Origin: Warburgia ugandensis
Taxonomy: Eukaryota > Streptophyta > Magnoliopsida > Canellales > Canellaceae
Reading direction: 5' to 3'
DNA: 64,000 nt
Assembly (NCBI GenBank): GCA_035236585.1
Contig: CP141135.1
Location: 61,286,190-61,350,189, forward strand
Part shown: positions 22,423-32,887 of the stretch, piece after piece
How positions within the stretch are numbered: position 1 is the first letter of the stretch
How the letters are laid out: every line of letters begins with the position of its first letter
The notes under the pieces: model-generated
The model's database searches: none
What the model was told of the DNA's origin: nothing
What the model saw: only the letters and a program-made list of their open reading frames with translations
Translations under genes and position numbers: made by a program

Positions 22423-25121
22423 TGTAATGATTCCATTTTTGTAACCTTGAAATCCCAAGTTGGTAATGAAAAGATCACTTTTTGATATAAGGATATTGTG
22501 GTCATTTCACTGTTTACCCTGACTAGACCCAAAAATTTGGTCCTTATAATGGTACCCTTAGGTGCATCTTGGAAAAAGAAATCCAACAAGACCAGAATCA
22601 CCCAAAACGGAGTTAAAATGAGCAAGTTATGGCCCTTTGAAGTTTAAGGGCAAAATGATAATTAAATTTAAAACGCATTAGCCTGAGAAAACAGGGACTT
22701 GTTTTGATACGGGCACCCCCTTCTTCCCAAACATACTAGAGGTTTCTAGAATGACTGTGTACAGGGGAGAAACCACCGCCATTCTAGAGGTTTCTCCACC
22801 GCCATTCCATGGCGGTAGAAACCCCCTCTAGAACCCTCTATAAGCTCTATAAATATAGCTCTTGGGCGCCTCCAATGGTAGCTCAAAACCCTGGGAAAAA
22901 CCAATCTGGGAGCTATGTGCAAGAGGAGAAAACGTGAAAAAAATCCAGCCACGAACCAGGTATGCCTTGAACAACTCCAAACCCATCTCCCCCTCAATCT
23001 TAGGATGAATTTTCTTAAGTTTTTGCATGAGAAACCATGCAAAATGGGGCTCTAAGGAGCCACAACAGACCCAGGGAAGGTGCCTGGGGCGTACTGGTTC
23101 GACATGGTCGAACCAGGGCGTCCCAAGGATGCTTAGGTGACCACAACCAAAATGCATGACTGCGTTAAAGACGAACCAACAGATGCGCCCGCAAACTAGA
23201 AAAGCGGCAGAAAGCCCGATGTGTCTATAGACTTGCCCGGTAGGGCACGCGCCACTGAAGCGGGATGCATTAGCGTCCCAGACTCCCACCTCGTATGGGC
23301 CTTCTATGTACTCTTCATACTAAAATGCCCATAACTTGAGTTCTAGGACTCCAATAGAGGCACCGCGAGAGGTGTTGTGTCCGTATTGATGGCGCGGACA
23401 CACCCAAACCATAAAAATACCTGATCAAGCCCCTATCTAAGGCTGGCATTACCCTTAAACCATGATAGTGGTGCGGGGCCACTAAACCTTTGCAAACCTG
23501 ACTATACCAAGGCCCAGTTAGGGACCTTAGGAGGCCCTTAGGCATGGGAATGATCCCTTAATGCCTAAGTAGTGAGGTAAACTATTCTAGAACCTATAAG
23601 AAATAGGCAAAGCTGACCTTTTCCCCTAAACTATGTCTAGGAATGTACGAGGACAAGGGGACTAATGCGATCAAACCAGGTAGGTGTTCTATCACTACTA
23701 GACTTTTAAAAAGAACCCATTATGCTTCGAGACTGCATGTTTTAAGTCATGGTTACTTTTCTAATGCATGTTTTAAGTTTTTAAGCTACATGTCCTGTCT
23801 TTATGACATATAAACTTATGTTACATCCTTATGCACATGACCTGTTTAGCATGAATTGATTTCATAAATGGACTTAGCATGCATATGAAAAATACATTGC
23901 ACATATATTGCCAAGACATGTGTTACATGCATAGACATGTTTTGAAAAAGGATTCTTGTTTGCATGATAAGTGTAGCCTTGGCCGATGAGGGCGGGCCAG
24001 AGAGAGTTGATAGGCTTTTAGGCTGGCTGGCTTCTAGGCTATCAGGCTTCTAAGCTGTCAAGCTTCTAGGCAGGGTTATGACTTTGAATGCGATACTAGC
24101 ATGAGCAGATTTTATGCATTGCATGCATGTTTTGCAACTGATTGCATAAATTGCATGATTTGCGATGATTGAGCTTGGGCTTTGTCTTTAGATGCTTTTG
24201 GGCTAGTAAGCTCGTGGGCGCTATGCCGAGAGGTTTGGGGTGGCCTCCCAGCCTCTACCACTATAGGTGGAAAGGGTACCACGCCAAAAAGGATTATCCT
24301 TACTTCGATTGTTGAGTGGTAACGAGGACTACCACTGGTGTCACAGCACCCGTCGAAGTGTCATATGCCCCGTGGAGGCTATGACCGAGTGTCCCTAAGT
24401 ACACGAGGACCACACGGTGATGAGGTTGTGGGCATAATGGGCATATGTTTTTTAGGATTTACTTGCATTGCATATGGCATAACATGACGATGGTCGACCA
24501 TACCATAGATCCATGAGTTGTATTTAGCTGAGCATCTTATGCATATCATAGTATACTTTCATGATATCTATGCTACTTTTGACTTGGATTATGTGATTCT
24601 TTAAGTTTTCAGTATTCTATTTTGACAATGGCTTTTGAACATGAGTGTTCAAACATGCACATGATTTAAAGAACATATGGTTTTAAAACATAACATGCAT
24701 TGTAAAACTAGTAGTGATAGACTCCTAGTGAGTATAGTGTATACTCACCCAATCCTTAATATTCTTCAGATCCAACTAAACACTTAAGGATAGGATACAC
24801 CCGTGACAGAGAACGTCCAAATTAAGTACAAGTAAACCCCTACCTTATCTTTTAGTGAATGTTACTTGATTGTAGTTACTCTTTGTAGCTGGGGCTATGA
24901 CTAACACTTTCTTGGGAATAGAGTTGATTTAAAACTATGCCATGGCTATATGATTTGAAAATGTGTTTTGACACTCGGGGTTTTTAAAATGAGTTTAAAT
25001 GAAAAGATTTTTCCATTGCATTGCATTATTTTTTATAAAATGGTTTTCAAATAGGGATGCATCCCACCTTAGGAAGTAGATATTGCATTTAAAAATGCAT
25101 GGGAAAACCCGGGTCATTACA
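22423..25121 (+). mobile_element. Solo LTR S1, chromovirus type
   Basis: Starts TGTAATGATTCC and ends CCCGGGTCATTACA, the same terminal pattern as the LTRs of the element at 40,076-50,741, and shares with them a TTGTTTTGATA-CG block and the CAAGTTATGG...TTTGAAG phrase. Length 2,699 bp. Flanks are TAATA (22,418-22,422) and TAAGA (25,122-25,126), a 5-bp target duplication with one mismatch. The L-family sequence reads continuously across the two flanks. No internal domain is present, so unequal LTR recombination is the likely origin. The 153-residue minus-strand frame at 22,828-23,289 is LTR noise. Confidence 0.8.
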
Positions 25122-25416
25122 TAAGAAGAACCTACTAAACTTAGAAAATTTATATTTTGATGCATGTAAAATTTTGTTAATAAAGAAAAGTATTACTAAT
25201 TCTCATGATTAGTGAAATTGGGAATGATCAAACTCTATAATTCTAATCCACTGATGATCATGTGATTTTAAAACATGTAATCAACGATTAAAAGTAGTCA
25301 GATCCATGAAAATGAATTTTAATCTACTTAATCAAGTTGATCAAGGATGATTGGATAGTAAGGATGTGTTTGGATGATCATATGAAGTTAATATCATATG
25401 GATTGATGGACTAGAT
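25122..25416 (+). mobile_element. L copy 3, middle part
   Basis: Aligns to copy 2 at about 4,798-5,060 (ACTAATTCTCA-GAT; TGATCAAGG). It ends with GATTGATGGACTAGAT (25,401-25,416), the left target duplication of the RTE LINE. Confidence 0.7.
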
Positions 25417-25771
25417 AACTTCGCTAATGCCGATCCCAAGCTTGGATGAAAAAGGAGGAGGGTCCTCAAGTCAAAAAGCCACCAAATAGGGAGAAGTTGA
25501 AGATGATTTTGTTATTTCTTTCTTACAAATGAATATGCATTTGTATATTAGTTTGTGATGAAGAAATGAAAATCATCTCCTTCTTCTTAAAATATAGCAA
25601 CCCTTGCGTTAGGTAGCTAGCCACCAAGGGTGAAGCTGAAGATGGTTTGTTATTTCTTTTCTACTTGCAAATGAATTGAAATAAAAATCATCTTCAGCTT
25701 TTAAAAACTACAACAACACAAATATGACATAAATAAAAAATAGACATTTCCTTAAGGTAGGGCATTCCCCA

Positions 25772-26045
25772 TAAGCGATGCACTACATCAGATCCCAGGT
25801 GCGGTGAAAAATAAGCAAGGGCTGCTAGGGCTTTCTCCTAGAAGCGACGCGCTGCATCGGATCCCGGGTACGATGAAAAATAGGCAAGGGCCGCTAAGAC
25901 ATTCTCCCAGAAGCGACATGCTACATCGAATCCTCGGTGTAGTGAAAAATGGGTAAGGGCTGTTAGAGCTCCTGTCGTAAGCGATACGCTACATCAGAAC
26001 TCAGGTGTAGTGAAAAGTGGACATGGGTTCATACCATGGAGGTCA
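25772..26045 (+). repeat. Four tandem units of about 69 bp in the 5' part of the RTE LINE
   Basis: Units begin AAGCGA at 25,772, 25,842, 25,911 and 25,979 (periods 70, 69 and 68). Shared core: GCTGCATCGGATCCCGGGT, then GTGAAAAAT, then GGCAAGGGC. Units 2 and 3 are in the frame of the downstream endonuclease and read KRRAASDPGYDEK and KRHATSNPRCSEKW, so the array may be a repeated N-terminal segment of the LINE protein. A TAG at 25,839 and another in unit 2 break it. Confidence 0.75.
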
Positions 26046-28925
26046 AGAAAGGCAATAGTAAATAGGGTATCATCAGAACATAAGATTAGTATTGCCACGT
26101 GGAATATAGGGACACTAACTGGTAAGAGTTTGGAGTTAGTAAACGTGATGAAATGTTGGAGAGTCAACATCGCTTGTATCTAAGAAACCAAGTGGAAAGG
26201 GGCTAAAGCAGTAGAAATAGATGGGTATAAATTATGGTACGTAGGAAAGGAAAATAACAGAAATGGCATAGGAATAATAGTGGATAAGGAATTAAAGGAT
26301 AAAGTTGTGGACGTTAAAAGAATCAACGATAGAATTATAATAATAAAAATTGTTCTAGGAGAGAAAATTATAAATGTTGTAAGTGCATCCGCACCACAAG
26401 TAGGGTTACAAGAGATAATCGAGAAACAATTTTGGGAAGATATGGAGGGAGTCATGAAAGAAATTCCCAACAATGAGGGGATATTTATAGGTGCAGACTT
26501 AAATGGACATGTAGGAAAAGATAAGGAAGGATATGATAGAATACACGGAGGATATGGTATAGGTGAACTAAACGAGATGGGGGAGAATATCCTTGATTTT
26601 GCTTTGTTATATAACCTGTCCATTACAAATACACTCTTTAAGAAGAGGGATGAACATTTAATAACCTTTAAAAGTAGTCTTCATAGAAGCCAAATAGACT
26701 TTTTTCTACTTAGGAATAATGAACGATCTACATGTAAGGGTTGTAAGGTGATACCTGGTGAGAGTTTGACCTCACAACATAGGCTAATGGTTATGGATAT
26801 CTATATCAAAAGATGGAGTAAAAGAACTGAACTTAATACACATCCAAAAACTAAGTGGTGGAACTTAAAAGGAGAGAAAATAACCTCCTTTAAAAATAAG
26901 TTGATGGTAGAAGGAAAGTGGAACTATGAAACAGAAGTAAATACTATGTGGGAAAATATGGCTAAGTGCATTAAGAAAGTGGCAAAAGATGTCTTATGAG
27001 TATCTAAAGGTAAAATGTTATTAGCAAAGGAAACATGGTGGCGGAGTGAAACAATACAAAAAGTTATTAAAGAAAAACAGATGCGTTTTAAAGCATGGCA
27101 AAAGATTAGAAATAATGAAAACTATGAACAATATAAGAATGCTAAAAAGGGTGCTAAGAGAACAGTAAGTGAGGCTAAACTAAAAGCATATGATGAGCTC
27201 TACAATAGACTAAGAACAAGAGAAGGTGAGAAAGATATGTTTAAACTTGCAAAAGTAAGAGAACAGAAGGGTAAGGACTCAGATCACCTTAGGTGTATTA
27301 GAAGTGATGATCAAAGGGTATTAGTCAAAGGTGATGAGATCAAACAAAGGTGGGAACCATACTTTCAAAAATTGTTAAATGACAATGGCCCTGAGAATAT
27401 AGGGATTGAAAATATTATAAATCAAAATAACACTGGATATTATAGGTATGAATGTAGAATTAGAACACCTGAAGTAAAAGAGGCCTTGAAAAAGATGAAA
27501 TTAGGAAAGGTCGTGGGGCCTGATGGCATACCAATAGAGGTTTGGAAGCATATGAGAGATATTGGGGTAGTTTGGTTGACCAAGTTGTTTAACAAGATTA
27601 TAGAATTAAAGAAAATGCATGATGAGTGGAGAAAAAGCTCTATTGTACCAGTATGTAAGAATAAAGGAGACATACAGAGCTGCACTAATTATCGAGGGAT
27701 CAAACTCATGAACCATACTATGAAACTTTTTGAAAAAGTGATTGATAAGAGGCTACGACATGAAACAAGTGTATCAAAAAATCAGTTTGGTTTTATGCCT
27801 GGGAGGGCTACCATGAAAGCTATTTTCTTACTAAGACAATTAATAGAGAAATATAGGGAGAGGAGGAAAGACGTTCATATGGTCTTTATCGACTTAGAGA
27901 AAGCTTATGATAAAGTCCCTAGAGAGTTAATATGGAGAGTGTTGGGTGGTAAAGGGATTTCATAAGGGTATATAGACATAATTAAAGATATGTATGAGGG
28001 AGCGGTAACAAATGTTAAGACCACTAGTGGTGTGACTAGTGATTTTCCTATTACTGTGGGATTGCACCAATGATTGGCATTGAGTCCATACCTTTTCACA
28101 TTGGTTATAGATGAGCTAACAAAACATTTGCATGAGGAGATTCCCTGGTGCATGCTATTTGCAGATGATATAGTCTTACTTGAAGAGACAAGGGAGGGTG
28201 TAAACATAAAGCTAGAGTTATGGAGAAAAGCATTAGAATCTGAATGATTTACAATTAGTTGAACTAAGACAGAATATATGGAATGTAATTTTAGCAAAGA
28301 GAGTAGGAGTAGAATACCATTCAAGATTGATAACTAAGAAGTCCACGTCAAAGACCACTTTCGATACTTAGGATCAATGATTCATGAGAGTGGAGAGATT
28401 GAGAGGGAGGCTACCTAGAGAATCCAAGCGGGTTGGAACAAATGGAGATGTGCATCTGGAGTTTTGTGTGATCGATGAGTGCTACTCAAACTAAAAGAAA
28501 AATTATATAGGATGACCATAAGGCCGGCCATGCTCTATGGATCAGAATGTTGGGAAGTTAAGGAACATCATACTCATAAGATGAGCGTCGCAGAAATGAG
28601 GATGTTGAGATGGATGAGTGGTAAGACAAGAAAGGATAGAATTCAAAATGAAAATATTTGAGGAAATTTAGGGATAGCACCAATAGGTAATAAGATGAGG
28701 GAGACTAGACTTAGATGGTTTGGACATGTTCAAAGGAGACCAACAATGGCACCGGTTAGAAGAAGTGAGGCAATACAAGTAGAAAGTTCTAAAAGGCCAA
28801 GGGGAAGACCCAAAAGAACGTAAATAGAAGTGGTGAGGAAAGATTTAAAAACTTTGGGACTAAATGAAGTTATCGTATTTAATAGAGTGCAATGGAGGAA
28901 TAAGATTCATGTGGCCGACCCCTAA
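26046..28925 (+). pseudogene. RTE LINE endonuclease-reverse transcriptase (11 internal stops)
   Basis: AP-like endonuclease followed by reverse transcriptase, for target-primed reverse transcription. Endonuclease: IATWNIGTLTGKSLEL (26,091 on), then ETKW interrupted just before by TAA at 26,181 (family Q; CAA to TAA), GIFIGADLNGHVGK (about 26,477), and SQHRLMVMD near its end. RT: GKVVGPDGIPIEVWKHM (about 27,506), NYRGIKLMNHTMKLFEKV, FGFMPGRATMKAIFLLRQL, VFIDLEKAYDKVPRELIW (about 27,882), [11 protein letters not shown] (about 28,150). C-terminal: RPAMLYGSECW, MRMLRWMSGKTRKD, RLRWFGHVQRRP. All parts lie in one frame. Stops fall at 26,181, 26,997, 27,963, 28,071, 28,245, 28,260, 28,335, 28,416, 28,476, 28,659 and 28,821, with the natural end at 28,923. 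Confidence 0.93.
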
Positions 28926-28965
28926 TTTGGATAAGGTCTTGATGATGATGATTGATGGACTAGAT

Positions 28966-30830
28966 GATGATAATTCATGATAGATTAAGATCTATGCCCT
29001 TAAAGTGGATAAAATGACTTAAGATCTCCTTGATCAGTTGGATCAAGAGGATTAGATCATTAGATGAGATTCATCAATGATCTAATAATGAAATCACATC
29101 AAGAAAATATGTTAGATCTAAAGGAAAATGAAAGATCAAGATTTAAACCCTAAAAGAGATGAAAAATGAATAAAAATCAACTATGACTGGTGGATCACGA
29201 TGAATAGTTATGGCATGTTAGATTTTCATTTGAATTATTGAATGTTATTATAATTTTCTTTTATTTCTTAGTAAATTTAATTGTAGATTTATTTTTGTGC
29301 TTTTATTTATTTATGCTTTAATGCTTATGTTATGGAAATTACATTGAAAATGTAATTTAATTGAAAATAGAGTTGAAGGACATTTACATGGAATGAATGA
29401 CACAGACTTAATGATAATAAGGGCCATAGTTAGTAAGATAATATAAGGAATATAAATTCCTTAGCCCAAAATAGGAAAATAATAAAACTCCATGAATGAC
29501 ATTTTAAATGTTCATGGATTTAATTAAAATCAATTAGAAAGAGTACTTAGGGTTAACATGCTATAGGAACCTTATAAATGGTTGAGTTAAGGTCAACCTT
29601 GGGGATGATGAACATGGTAGTTAAGGGGGTTCTTTAATAGAGCCACGCTCTTCCCCCACCTTCTGTTGATGTTTGTGGGGTCTAAATGCTTCCTTACATG
29701 AGTTTTGAAGTAACCACTTTGTGTTCAACCATTCAACTAGTAAGCCTTAGCCAATTTGACATAAGAGGAGCTGTCTAGACTTAGGATGAAATAAGCTACC
29801 CTCAACCAGTATAACATTAACCGGTTGAGTAATAATAATAAGAGCATAAAAGGTTAGTAAATCATCTAATCTTAATAAAAATTGTAATCAAGATAAGTAT
29901 AATCAGACAAGATCTAGAGGATCTTGAATGATAAAAATCAATAAGAATACTAATGACGTGTTGTGTATGTATATGTAGAAAAGTATAGATAGAGAACCCA
30001 AACCCTTGATCAAACATGATTCAAGAAAAATTAGGGCATCCTGTATAGGAATACATGAAGAAAGAATACTTGTATAGAGAAATTTTTTTATATGTATGGT
30101 TTGACAGATGTATGAATCCAGTCCATGATGAACAATGTGGAGGAATACTACTTGAGATGTATAAATCAAGATCATGATACTACTTTAAGGTAGGTGGATG
30201 TACAAGAATGTATTAGAGATTCATGTATATATATATATCATGATGTTTTGTCTAGAATTATAGACCTTCATGATATAAGTATATTTGGTACCTTATCATG
30301 ATAATGATCCAACTAAGTGATCCAACCACATGATCGAACTAACTGATCCAACCATATGATTCAACTAAGTGTTCTAGCCCATAATCTAATTCAATTGATC
30401 CAATTTAATGATCAAATCAAATGAGGTGAAAGTAATGAGATGTGGAGACTAAGGAAAGTCTAAGAATAGGGCATAGAAAATATTCCAGCCTTAGTTAAAT
30501 AGACACATCATCTGATATGTACAATGTATTCTACGTAGAAGCATGGTGGCTTGTGATTTTGTTTTACACAGCACTAGAACTGGGAATGCTATGCTAGGGA
30601 AGTTCTGAGGGTTTGGCCACCCGCCTCCTGAAATTTATATGATGGATATCATGCCAAATGGTGGGGCAATGATGGGAAGGCCTCCACTATGACAGCCATG
30701 GTCCACCCCATGAGGTCATAGATTTGTTATTTTCACAGTTGGTATCAGTGGATAATTATGCAGTTATCCGGGCACACTATATAAATTGAGACTACCGATT
30801 AAGGTAAACATTTGAATATATTAAAATAGA
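28966..30830 (+). mobile_element. L copy 3, last part
   Basis: Aligns to copy 1 17,860-19,740 over most of its length: GATTAAGATCTATGCCCTT (28,982), AAATGAAAGATCAAGAT, TAGTTAGTAAGATAATATAA (29,427), AACTAGTAAGCCTTAG and AAATTGAGACTA near 30,784. Homology fades beyond about 30,805, and the expected CA end is not found. No coding. Confidence 0.65.
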
Positions 30831-32241
30831 ATGATTAGCGTCATGAATTTAAAATCATATATTAATTTGCATTCACATTTAAGAATGTCATCTTTTTTAC
30901 ATATAAAAAACGTATGAGAGATTATATATCTACATAAAAATTATATATGCTTAAATAACATGCATGACAAAATATTAATGTAGAATGCATGACAAATAAT
31001 CCATATTTTTTAATTATTTGGATATTCATTAATTTTTAATAAAATTGATGACATATTAAAAATTCATATGGAAAATACATGTTAAAATTACATATCTGTT
31101 ATGACCTATTTAGGTTATGTTGTGTCTTTCTTTAGCTTGGATCATAAATTACCTTCAGTATTTTCGCAGGGGCTTGGATATTGTGTATATATAAATTCAA
31201 TTATTAGTTGTAATTCATGTGTTTATGTTGGATACTAATGAATTTTACTATATAATCAGCCTATAGAATGGATCTTATATAAGTAAGGCTGCGCTTGCAT
31301 CTAGAACAATCAATATGTGAGGTAATGAATTAGATATGCAATTCAATGCCCTAGGTCACATATCTATACTCTGGCCCTATTTATAAATGGTCAAATATGT
31401 GATTTAGGGATTGTTGTTCTTAGATTAGAGTTCGACCATACCTAGATCTCCTTTTTCCTACCATAGATCAACGATCAAGAATAAATTTAATAGGCTTTTA
31501 TCCCTGGATTGTCATGTAGGGTTCAAATTTGTTCTACCAGCTTAAGATCAATCGTCGGGGCTTTAACATATCTGATAGAACCTCAAGTAATCATTGATCA
31601 CATCTCATTAGGTAGATTTAGTCTCGAGCTTACTAAATTGAGATTCAATATCAATTAACTGTCAAACCTATCCTTCTAGGTTACAAATAGTTGATTAGTG
31701 TGCCTACTAGGCTGCATCTAACTAAAATTCCAACATTCAGTGGTTAGATCACTCATAATTAGCTTCTGATCATAATCTTACAATTGAACGATTAGATCTT
31801 GCAAATGGTATGTCACAAATCTCCAATCCGGATCACAACCGACTTGAATATTTAGATGATCTCTTATCAAACATGTAACCTTTCCAGAGAAGGTGACCAA
31901 TACAGTTGTCGATGGTGATGTATTTTACTTCAAAAAGTAAATCCATTTTTAGGGAATATAGATCAAGAGGTTGCCTATAATCTTGCCAAGTTTGGGGTCC
32001 TCTCACCATCTTTTGATGCCAAAAAAATGAGATTTTTCGTCAGAATGTCACCAAAATAGTTACAGTAATGTTCATGTGATCTTGGCAAAATCTCTCATGA
32101 TCGTGGAATTTCTAAAGGGCTTTTAATCTTCTTGCCTCAAGCAATCCAATGGTAAAGATAGATTTATGATCCACCATTGTAATGTTCTCTAGTGACGTAA
32201 CCCAACATCTTCAATGGTTACCAATGTTGGAAAAACATGGA

Positions 32242-32244
<3 letters not shown>
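30831..32244. mobile_element. Unassigned, probably LTR of the old chromovirus F
   Basis: AT-rich noncoding sequence with no frame of note. It leads into the left LTR of relic F, which ends at 32,887. TGTTATGACCTATTTAGG at about 31,097 resembles an LTR edge, but its partner at 35,751 (TGTGATGGCTTGGG) differs, so the boundary stays open. Confidence 0.35.

Positions 32245-32321
<77 letters not shown>
32245..32321. repeat. (GA)n microsatellite
   Basis: About 38 uninterrupted GA units. Confidence 0.97.
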
Positions 32322-32323
<2 letters not shown>

Positions 32324-32887
32324 GTTGATGGACATCTATCTTGCATAGCACTAACAAGTAAAATGAGGCGATAGTGAGGAGAATAGCTCTAATGCAGCCA
32401 AACTACATGGGCTACACCTAAGGATAAGATATTGGCAAAGAAGGATGGATCTCATAGGAGGGAAGAAGAGAGACAAGCACTTAGCACTAGCTACTTCGAC
32501 ATTTTCGCCACCAGGTCACATGATGATGGCTTGTTTTATCATGCAACCATTGGCATTAATTGCTGATATCATGACTGAATTGGAGGACAAGACAAATCAG
32601 TTGCCAGTGCTTTTAAAAATGACCCCTCCAATTTATGTACTTTTCTATTTTTAAATTATGATGATGGGGCCCACATAAAATTACCAAAATGCCTCTTTGG
32701 TTCATGATCTTCTAACTTCATCTAAACTCTAATTTTTGTATTCTTAATGTTGCTGGATTTCATTTTTTTGAGTACAATCCAAATATTAAGTTTTTAACAC
32801 TTGATTTAGCTTCTATAAAAATCTCATTTCTTCATAAAATAAATAAATAAATACTCACAATGAGCTTTAAAAATTAGAGTTACTACA
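32322..32887 (-). mobile_element. Left (3') LTR end of chromovirus relic F
   Basis: 32,620-32,870 aligns to 58,420-58,620 (GGGGCCCACATAAAATTACC versus GGGGCCTTTTATGTGAAATTACC; TACAATCCAAATATTAAG versus TACAATCCCAATATTGAG). The end GAGTTACTACA at 32,887 followed by TTCTTTTTCCTTTAAAGGAA matches the LTR/polypurine junction of the intact element at 43,101 (TCATTACA, then CCCCCTTAAAGGAAC). The 69-residue frame at 32,445-32,654 is not a recognised gene. Confidence 0.55.

Larger units (their letters stand above)
25417..28949 (+). mobile_element. RTE-clade LINE, full length, inactive
   Basis: Bounded by a perfect 16-bp target duplication, GATTGATGGACTAGAT at 25,401-25,416 and 28,950-28,965. The 5' end GATCCCAAGCTTGGATGAAA and the 3' end TAATTTGGATAAGGTCTTGATGATGAT are typical of plant RTE elements, whose tails are short (GAT)n or (TTG)n runs rather than poly(A). 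Length 3,533 bp with no visible 5' truncation. Inserted in L copy 3. Confidence 0.92.

Noticed and set aside
22746-23545. Minus-strand frames up to 153 residues
   Set aside because: Inside the solo LTR S1, overlapping each other in different frames, no known motif, no counterpart in related LTRs.
25772-26045. CRISPR-like array
   Set aside because: Contiguous imperfect 69-bp tandem units without spacers, inside a LINE in a plant genome.
26180-26623. 147-residue minus-strand frame
   Set aside because: Antisense shadow of the LINE endonuclease.
27905-28324. 139-residue minus-strand frame
   Set aside because: Antisense shadow of the LINE reverse transcriptase.
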